DNA from: Actinomycetota bacterium | Lineage (GTDB): Bacteria > Actinomycetota > Acidimicrobiia > Acidimicrobiales > RAAP-2 | Reading direction: 5' to 3' | Length of the DNA stretch: 64,000 nucleotides | NCBI GenBank assembly: GCA_021324045.1 | Contig: JAJPJV010000026.1 | Span: 1 to 64,000, forward strand | Shown: positions 58,595-64,000 of the stretch, piece after piece | Layout of the letters: the number at the start of each line of letters is the position of its first letter | Position numbering within the stretch: the first letter of the stretch is position 1 | The notes under the pieces: generated by a model | What the model was told of the DNA's origin: nothing | What the model saw: only the letters and a program-made list of their open reading frames with translations | Database searches by the model: none | Translations under genes and position numbers: made by a program

Positions 58595-59473
58595 GTGGTG
58601 CTTCTGATCCTGGTCGCGCTGCTCTGGGTAGCAGTGCTCCTCCCAGGAGTGGTCGGTAGGTACACAGAACGTCGTCCGACCGATTCGATCGACAAATTTC
58701 ACCGGCGTCTCCGCTTGCTCGAGGCAACTGGCCCGAAAATCATCACCCCGGCATTTACGCTCAGGACCCCTCGGACCGTTGTGGACGGGGTCGCCCCTCG
58801 CCCTCTTGCGAGGCGCGCGAGAACGCAATCCAGCGGTTCCCAGTTGATTGTCGTCGAGTCGTCTCGTAGCGATTGGGGTGGCAACAACCAAGCAGATCAG
58901 CGCTCCTCGGATCGTCTCGGCGCCAGTAACCCTCGGCAGTCGAGCTTCGAACCTGTCGTGTCAACCGGTCAGCTCCGCACCGCGGTCTCGGGTGTTCCCA
59001 CTGGTGGCGTTCCAAAGCGGCCGAGAAGAAGTACGCCGGCTTCGGGGCGTAGATCACTCGCACGTCGCCGTCGCCGTCATGTGTTGCTGACCCTCGTCGT
59101 TTCGTTGGTACTTTCCGCGTTGGTTGGATCGGTTCGCACGCTTCACACTGAGTGGGTCCTCACCGGGATGATCGGGTTGGCACTCGTTGCCTACGTGACG
59201 GCAGCCCTCTACGTTCAACTCGTGGCAGAGGCTCGGCCGCGTCGTCACTTCGGCGGGGCTCCTCGCCTCCATCAGGTTCGAACAGGGTCCTGGACTGGGC
59301 AGCTCGGGCGTACCGAGGCGCAAGAGCTCGTTCCACTTGCTCGGGGTGGCCGGTACGGGCTCTTGACTGAGGAGCGATGGGGTAGTGACCCTTGGGCCGC
59401 GGCGGAGCACACTGGTGAGGGCCACTCTGACGTTGATGCGTACGCCGACAGGAGAGCATCGGTAGGCGCTTGA
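58595..59473 (+). CDS. GlpR-like membrane protein
   Basis: A 292-aa protein with an N-terminal membrane helix (about 2-19, VALLWVAVLLPGV), the conserved-looking ERRPTDSIDKFHRRLRLLE, a disordered basic middle, and two helices near 163-182 and 188-208. The N-terminal pattern resembles GlpR, the actinobacterial membrane receptor of the gephyrin-like Glp protein in cell division. That is suggestive only. A Glp/MoeA gene is not adjacent. GTG start. Confidence 0.5.
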   Translation: MVLLILVALLWVAVLLPGVVGRYTERRPTDSIDKFHRRLRLLEATGPKIITPAFTLRTPRTVVDGVAPRPLARRARTQSSGSQLIVVESSRSDWGGNNQADQRSSDRLGASNPRQSSFEPVVSTGQLRTAVSGVPTGGVPKRPRRSTPASGRRSLARRRRRHVLLTLVVSLVLSALVGSVRTLHTEWVLTGMIGLALVAYVTAALYVQLVAEARPRRHFGGAPRLHQVRTGSWTGQLGRTEAQELVPLARGGRYGLLTEERWGSDPWAAAEHTGEGHSDVDAYADRRASVGA

Positions 59474-59697
59474 AGCGTTGAATCCTCGTAGGACAGTACC
59501 GCCGTCTGCACCGCCGTCTGCGCTCACAGAATAGCCGCGCCACGCGACCACTCCGCCGTGAACCAATGGCGTTTTTATTGAAGTGCAATCTTCTGTGGTG
59601 ACCAGCGCACATGCATCGGAGGCCCCTTCCGACCAGCGTTGTTCTCGCACTCGGCCGATAGGGGTAGCGCTAGAGATTTCGTTAGCGTTGCCGTTCC

Positions 59698-61500
59698 ATG
59701 AGCAGGGGCACGGAGCCTTCCGGGTCACTCTCGACGATCAAAGACGTGGTTGTTCGTGTCGCGTTCGTCAGCATCGTCGTCGCTGTCCTCGGCGTCGCGC
59801 TCCACGCTCCCTCGGCAGTCGCTACGAGCAGTCCACGGCCGGAGACCTCGTTGCTCGCCACCTCGCCCTCGACGACCACGACGACCACCACACCGTCTCC
59901 CACTTCGCCATCGTCGACCACGACGACCACCACACCGTCTCCCACCTCGTCCTCGACGACCACGACGACCACCACACCGTCTCCCACCTCGCCCTCGACG
60001 ACCACGACGACCACGACACCGTCTCCCACCTCGCCATCGGACGACACGAAATCCGCAGTGGTTCCTCCTCCGCCCTCACCTGTCCTCCCTCCAGCTGCGA
60101 GCGCGGGGACGGTGGAACCGATTCAGGGTGCCAATGCGATTTCGGATACCACGCTCGTGGAGGACGGAAGCGGCCTGCACCCACAGGCTGCGACCATTCA
60201 CGAACGCTTCTCAACGGGAGGACCTGGCGTTGTTGCAGATCTCGCATGGGGAAGCCGCGATTCCACCAGTATCGGCGTGGGCCTTGGTCAAGGATGGCTC
60301 CCCCCACCAGTGATCTCCGGCGACGAGGCCACGTATGAGTCCGTTGCTCCCGGAGAAGACGTGGTCGTGCGGGCCACAGAGATCGGATTCACGATGTCAG
60401 TGGTTTTCGACCAGCTGCCTTCACTTTCGACGCTGACCTTTCCGCTCTTGCTCGGAGGGGGCGTGAAGGCCGAAGAAACTGAGACACAGATCCAGTTCAT
60501 CGATCCCTCGGACGGCCTGGTCGCAGTTTCGAACAATCCGGTCCTTGAGACCAGCGCGGTGGATCCCGATACCGGAGTGGCGAAGAGCTGGATGCAACCG
60601 TCAACCACGATCATTCCAACCGCGTTTGGACCACAGTTGTCCGTGACGCTTGACCCGGCATGGCTTAGCCAGCCTTCGACCACATATCCGCTGACGCTCC
60701 AATTGCTCACCATTTACGTGCCCACAATCCCGGGCCTGTACGCGGCGGCATACGAGGCCGCGTCCACAGCGGTGTGCCCGAACCTTCCCTGGCAGGTGCT
60801 TGCAGCGATTGGCACCGTCGAGTCCCACAACGGACTGTCCAGTTCTGCGGGGGTCCACTCGGGTGCGAGCATGGCAGGCGCGCAAGGACCGATGCAGTTC
60901 TTGCCAAGCACTTTCGAAAGCTACGCCAATCCGGTACCTGCCTTCGGCGTCGATCCCGCGAGTCCCTATGACCCCGTCGACGCGATTTTCGCTGCTGCTC
61001 GTTATCTCTGCGCCAACGGAGGTGGGAACCTGCGCACGCTCCCGAGCGCGGTGTTCGCCTATAACCACGCCGACGCGTATGTGTCCACGGTTCTCACCTT
61101 GGCGCAGGCGTACGGTGCCGTATGGCCAGCAGCGACGACTCCGGCAGGTGCTGCTGTTCGATTTGCGTTGTCGCAGTTGGGCGTCCCGTACCTTTGGGGA
61201 GGGAATGGGCCCGGAGCCTATGACTGCTCGGGCCTGATTCAGGAGGCCTACGCAAGCGCAGGCCTGGTGCTCCCCCGGGTTGCCCAAGAGCAGTTCGCTG
61301 CGGGCCCACTTGTTCCACAGGGACAAGCCCTGCAACCTGGCGACCTTGTCTTCTTTGGGGCTTCAGCTTCCGATATCACCCATGTCGGTATGTACCTGGG
61401 TGGTGATGCCATGATCGACGCGCCACACAGCGGTACGGACGTCCGGATCGAGAGCGATCATTGGCCCGATTATGTCGGAGCCACCCGCCCATCCGTGTGA
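59698..61500 (+). CDS. Secreted peptidoglycan hydrolase: transglycosylase-like plus NlpC/P60 domains
   Basis: A 600-aa exported protein. A signal segment (about 15-42, VRVAFVSIVVAVLGVALHAP) is followed by a Ser/Thr/Pro stalk encoded by a 42-bp repeat, then an unassigned beta-rich region to about residue 335. A lytic-transglycosylase domain (about 350-475) has GTVESHNGL with the catalytic Glu, and GAQGPMQFLPSTF. The C-terminal NlpC/P60 domain (about 480-600) has YDCSGLIQEAY (Cys), THVGMYLG (His) and a later His. It could cut both glycan and stem peptide at the septum. Combining both activities in one chain is not common. Confidence 0.9.
   Translation: MSRGTEPSGSLSTIKDVVVRVAFVSIVVAVLGVALHAPSAVATSSPRPETSLLATSPSTTTTTTTPSPTSPSSTTTTTTPSPTSSSTTTTTTTPSPTSPSTTTTTTTPSPTSPSDDTKSAVVPPPPSPVLPPAASAGTVEPIQGANAISDTTLVEDGSGLHPQAATIHERFSTGGPGVVADLAWGSRDSTSIGVGLGQGWLPPPVISGDEATYESVAPGEDVVVRATEIGFTMSVVFDQLPSLSTLTFPLLLGGGVKAEETETQIQFIDPSDGLVAVSNNPVLETSAVDPDTGVAKSWMQPSTTIIPTAFGPQLSVTLDPAWLSQPSTTYPLTLQLLTIYVPTIPGLYAAAYEAASTAVCPNLPWQVLAAIGTVESHNGLSSSAGVHSGASMAGAQGPMQFLPSTFESYANPVPAFGVDPASPYDPVDAIFAAARYLCANGGGNLRTLPSAVFAYNHADAYVSTVLTLAQAYGAVWPAATTPAGAAVRFALSQLGVPYLWGGNGPGAYDCSGLIQEAYASAGLVLPRVAQEQFAAGPLVPQGQALQPGDLVFFGASASDITHVGMYLGGDAMIDAPHSGTDVRIESDHWPDYVGATRPSV
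59862..60029 (+). repeat. Four tandem 42-bp repeats encoding a Thr/Ser/Pro stalk
   Basis: Four consecutive 42-base units with only a few differences, each encoding 14 residues of the form SPSTTTTTTTPSPT. The copy number can change by slippage without breaking the frame, so stalk length may vary between strains. The run separates the signal peptide from the folded domains and is probably a wall-spanning, possibly O-mannosylated, spacer. Confidence 0.9.
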
Positions 61501-61545
61501 GCCCCGGCAGGAAGGCGCAGGGACGAGGCTATTCTTGCGTGGGCT

Positions 61546-61618
61546 GGGGGTGTAGCTCAGCTGGTAGAGCGCTACGTTCGCAACGTAGAAGTCGGCGGTT
61601 CGAGTCCGCTCACCTCCA
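61546..61618 (+). tRNA. tRNA-Ala (anticodon CGC)
   Basis: Acceptor GGGGGTG pairs with CACCTCC, including the G3-U70 pair that marks tRNA-Ala. Anticodon stem CTACG/CGTAG surrounds loop TTCGCAA, giving anticodon CGC (codon GCG). T-arm GGCGG-TTCGAGT-CCGCT (one G-T pair). Discriminator A, no encoded CCA. The IS element begins 150 bases downstream. Confidence 0.97.
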
Positions 61619-61768
61619 CTGCAAGCTTTGGATCTTTCTTTCGGGCTGACTGTCCTGGGCTGTCATGCCTGTGGTATTCCGACGGGCTTGGCCACGGGGT
61701 GTATGGACTCGTTGCTCGACTCCCGATCACCGTGCCCTACGCAGACCTACGCACGGGGTCCGGCCGCT

Positions 61769-61792
61769 TGAAGGGTCCAAGAACTCGATGCC
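61769..61792 (+). repeat. Left terminal inverted repeat of the IS
   Basis: Begins TGAAGGGTCCA and continues to GCC. It matches the reverse complement of 63062-63085 at 20 of 24 positions. Confidence 0.75.
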
Positions 61793-61969
61793 GGAGGCGC
61801 GTGGGAGCGTTGGCGGGACCGGGATCCGTCGGAGCAGCCGATGGGACGAGCGCTTTGCAGGTCACTTCGAGTAGATAGTGATGGAGGCCGGCGGCTCGTC
61901 GTCCAAGCTGTGGACCGTGGCAGACGACCATCGCGTTGAACGCGCTGGCCGGGGACTGGTTGCTGACCC

Positions 61970-63042
61970 TCAGGCAGCCCGCTCGTACTCGTGGATGACG
62001 CCGCCGAGGGTGACGCGCCGGCAGACCTCGCCGGTGCGTGGCTGCTCGTGGCGAGGCAGCGGGGGTGCGAGCTGGGGCCCGCGGTGCGGGCGAGACTCGT
62101 TGTTGTGGCGGACGTAGTCGCCGAGCACCGATTCGAGGTGACGTTTCGAGTAGATGAGCAGGTGGTCGAGGCAGTCTTCACGGACCGTCCTCACCCAGCG
62201 CTCGGCGAACGCGTTCGCCTTCGGTGATCGGAGCGGAGTGCGGGTTGCCTCGATCCGGCTGGACCTGAACACCTGGTCGAACGATGCCGTGAACTTCGTG
62301 TCCCGGTCGCGGATGAGAAAGCGGAACCGACGACGGGCATCTTCGAGATCCGAGGTGAAGTTTCGTGCTCGCTGGACGACCCAGGCCATGCTCGGGTTGG
62401 CCGTCACTCCGAGCAGGTGCACGACGCGCCTGTCCACCTCGATGATGAACAAGACGTAGTAGCGCCGCAGCGTCACCGAGTCGACACCGAAGAAGTCGGT
62501 CGCCAAGATTCCCTTGGCCTGAGCGCAGAGGAACTGCGACCAGGTCGGTCCGTCATGCCGTGGTGCTGGGGGAAGCCCGTGTCGAGCGAGCACGGTGGCG
62601 ACGCTTCGCTTGGAGACGGTGACGCGTAGCTCTCCGACGATGCGTAGGTATCCCCAATGGGGGTTTTCCCGGGTGAGACGCACGATGAGCTCGACGGTCT
62701 CTCGTCCAAGTGATGGTCGCCCGGGTCGTCGGTGGGGATAGGTCCAGCGTTGAGTCAGGAGACGGCGATGCCAGTCGAGGAACGTCTTCGGCGTGACGAG
62801 GAATGCCGTCCACCGCTCTCGTGGGATGAGACCTGCGAGCAGGGCGATCAGTGCCCGGTCCGACCAGGTGAAGCGGGCTCGCCCGACTTCGCGTCGAAGG
62901 ACCGCCACCTGGTGGCGCAACACGAGGATCTCGGCGCCTTGGCGATGGCGTCCCTCCTCGCCAACTTGAGCGCTCCAAAGGCGCGATGGACCAGGCGGTA
63001 GAGGAACGAGAGCACCACGCCGAGCAGCCTCGCCGACTCCAT
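61970..63042 (-). pseudogene. Frameshifted integrase-core (DDE) transposase
   Basis: Two frames make up one transposase. The first, from the ATG at 63042, reads MESARLLGVVLSFLYRLVHR to ALKLARRDAIAK. The second, from about 62945, continues GAEILVLRHQVAVLRREV through the catalytic core to 61970. A single missing base after AIAK explains the break. The core looks complete: Asp in ILATDFFGVD, Asp in FLIRDRDTKF and Glu in NAFAERWVRT, plus the HTH-like HWGYLRIVGEL. It is either an inactivated gene or, less likely, one read by programmed frameshifting. Confidence 0.8.
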
Positions 63043-63061
63043 CCTGGCTGGTCAAGGCGGT

Positions 63062-63085
63062 GGCAGGGAGTTTCTGGACCCTTCA
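63062..63085 (-). repeat. Right terminal inverted repeat of the IS
   Basis: On the minus strand it begins TGAAGGGTCCAGAAACTC, mirroring 61769-61792. It lies 20 bases before the transposase start at 63042. Confidence 0.75.
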
Positions 63086-63137
63086 GGTTCTCGGCACGCA
63101 CAGCTCCCGACGCTCTGGAGCGCGTAGCGGATTGTAG

Positions 63138-63143
63138 TAGTAT
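63138..63143 (+). promoter_or_regulatory. Candidate -10 element of the toxin-antitoxin-like pair
   Basis: TAGTAT lies 6 bases before the GTG at 63150 in an AT-rich patch, so transcription would begin at or near the start codon (leaderless). No good -35 box is seen. Confidence 0.35.
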
Positions 63144-63149
63144 GTAGGT

Positions 63150-63442
63150 GTGTTGCCATTGGACTGGCGTAAGCGCGCCGACTACGTCCGCTCACGCCAT
63201 GGCGTCGACCCAAGGTGGGCCGACGAGGCGGTGAATGAGGGCCATGCGGTTTGGCTCACGCCGGATCCGGCGAGCCGGAGCGGCCGGTCGGTGCGGGTGA
63301 TCGGCTATTCGGCGAGCGCCCGCGACGTCCTCGTCGTCATCTTGGTCGCCGCCGACGTCGATGAGACGGAGCGACCTGGTGGGGCGCCAACGCCTGGGTC
63401 GCAAGCCCACGGGATCGACGGCTCTACGCAGAGGAGGACTGA
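63150..63442 (+). pseudogene. Frameshifted first gene of a toxin-antitoxin-like pair
   Basis: From the GTG at 63150 one reads LDWRKRADYVRSRHGVDPRW and on to ILVAADVDETERP. At about 63376 the frame must shift, and the downstream frame gives WWGANAWVASPRDRRLYAEE before a TGA at 63440-63442 that overlaps the next start (TGATG). One base seems to be missing. Without the shift the protein runs on to 63587 across the next gene with an Arg-rich tail, which is unlikely. I know similar small proteins next to CopG-like genes in actinobacteria, but no proven function; toxin is an inference from gene order. Confidence 0.6.
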
Positions 63443-63756
63443 TGAGCAAGAAGATCGACGACGTGTTGGCCGAAGAGGGCGCAGCGGCAGAGAACTACGA
63501 CATCGAAGACACCCTGCCCGCGGGTGTCGCGGTCACGAGGCCCAACCTCGGCCGAGCCACCGTGGTGTCGGTCCGGTTGTCTGCTGACGAGCATGCCCGG
63601 CTGCAGCGGGCCGCCGAGCGGGCGAACCTGCCCGTCTCCACGCTGATCCGCATCTGGGCGCTCGATCGGCTCCGCGCCGAGGACGAGGGGAGCGAGTCGA
63701 GCGTGGCGGAGCGCCTCCGTCGGCTCGAGCAGGCCGTGTTCCAGCGCTCCGCGTAG
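63442..63756 (+). CDS. Putative antitoxin, CopG/ribbon-helix-helix-like
   Basis: A 104-aa protein with an acidic N-terminus and a C-terminal segment TVVSVRLSADEHARLQRAAE followed by LPVSTLIRIWALDRL, the strand-helix-helix pattern of ribbon-helix-helix antitoxins. The ATG at 63442 has GAGGAGG 5 bases upstream and overlaps the stop of the preceding gene. It is probably intact even though its partner is broken. Confidence 0.65.
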   Translation: MSKKIDDVLAEEGAAAENYDIEDTLPAGVAVTRPNLGRATVVSVRLSADEHARLQRAAERANLPVSTLIRIWALDRLRAEDEGSESSVAERLRRLEQAVFQRSA

Positions 63757-64000
63757 AGCGGGTCGACACCGACGGCACCGCCGCACTCGTCGCCCGCGCC
63801 GCGGGGCTCGAGATCCTCGGGGCGTCACTGGTGGGCACCGCGTTGTTGAGCAGGGCACCTGCCCGATGCACTGCATAGGCACGACCCGGTTAGCAGCGGA
63901 TTCGTCGGGTTCATCACCCGACGGTTGTGTGATGATCCTGAACCCCCGCCACCAAGACCGCTGGTCCGGCGCGGACCTCGTGCATGGGTGAAGGCGCCTG
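63757..64000. other. Right edge of the window
   Basis: About 240 bases after the antitoxin-like gene. No start with a family-like product is supported on either strand; short open frames exist but show no recognisable pattern. A gene may begin beyond the window. Confidence 0.3.

Larger units (their letters stand above)
61769..63085 (-). mobile_element. Insertion sequence with 24-bp terminal inverted repeats
   Basis: About 1.3 kb, bounded by near-matching 24-base ends (20 of 24 identical) and holding one transposase gene on the minus strand. No clear target duplication is seen at the borders. The transposase is of the integrase-core (rve) DDE type, IS481/IS3-like. About 180 bases between the left end and the transposase stop hold no gene that I can support. 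It sits between tRNA-Ala and a toxin-antitoxin-like pair. Confidence 0.75.

Noticed and set aside
59474-59697. c-di-AMP (ydaO-type) riboswitch before the NlpC/P60 gene
   Set aside because: Such switches often precede wall hydrolases in actinobacteria, but the conserved core could not be found in this 224-base leader.
59862-60029. CRISPR-like array
   Set aside because: The units are contiguous with no unique spacers and stay in the coding frame.
59583-60338. 251-aa frame with His/Asp repeats (DDHDDHHTVSH) across the 42-bp repeat
   Set aside because: It is the out-of-frame reading of the Thr/Pro stalk repeat; the hydrolase frame has signal peptide and enzyme domains.
63424-63882. 152-aa minus-strand frame over the antitoxin gene
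   Set aside because: The plus-strand gene has a strong ribosome site and RHH pattern; the minus frame has none.

Overview
The window comes from a high-GC Actinomycetota chromosome, most likely class Acidimicrobiia. The evidence is a WhiB1-type regulator, an actinobacterial-only trio (PGM-like, DUF3090, SCO1664-like), F420-type oxidoreductases, a TreS/maltokinase pair, a PPi-type phosphofructokinase, and a core block in the same order as Mycobacterium tuberculosis lysA-hom-thrC-(thrB)-rho-rpmE-prfA-prmC-sua5-wecA-atpIBEFHAGDC-murA. Many genes overlap by 4 bases (GTGA/ATGA), and several starts look leaderless.

Layout. 0-9.8 kb: whiB1-like gene with a CRP-type palindrome, electron-transfer flavoprotein pair, a surface-polymer acylation pair (MBOAT + SGNH), the actinobacterial trio, a family-5 uracil-DNA glycosylase, a free-standing FrhB-family flavoprotein and a Bcp peroxiredoxin. 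10-22.7 kb: DEAD-box helicase, PIG-L deacetylase, aconitase, argS, a NarL/DosR-type response regulator facing a universal-stress/PPOX fusion gene, a CoA-transferase, and an SDR-aldehyde dehydrogenase pair. 22.7-23.6 kb: a decayed IS110-type transposase and tRNA-Arg(CCG). 23.6-47.3 kb: the conserved block, lysA to meaB, holding aspartate-family amino acid synthesis, rho, release factor and its methylase, threonylcarbamoyl-AMP synthase, glyA, wecA, the whole F1Fo ATP synthase, glpX and murA. An intact thrB is missing from its usual slot between thrC and rho. 47.3-52.5 kb: sugar metabolism (treS, maltokinase, PFK, galT).

53-57.5 kb holds the most unusual unit. Beside a siroheme-forming dehydrogenase/ferrochelatase lies a tightly overlapping run: a small ORF, a siroheme nitrite/sulfite reductase, an FrhB/FpoF-like F420 flavoprotein with two added ferredoxin-type clusters, and a 105-aa protein of unknown family. 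This looks like an unfused, assimilatory-type analogue of the methanogen F420-dependent sulfite reductase Fsr, with electrons running F420H2 -> FAD -> FeS -> siroheme. That function is inferred, not shown.

57.6-64 kb: an ABC ATPase, a GlpR-like division membrane protein, a secreted transglycosylase/NlpC-P60 hydrolase with a 42-bp repeat, tRNA-Ala(CGC), then an accessory end: a complete IS with 24-bp inverted repeats and a frameshifted transposase, and a toxin-antitoxin-like pair whose first gene is also frameshifted.
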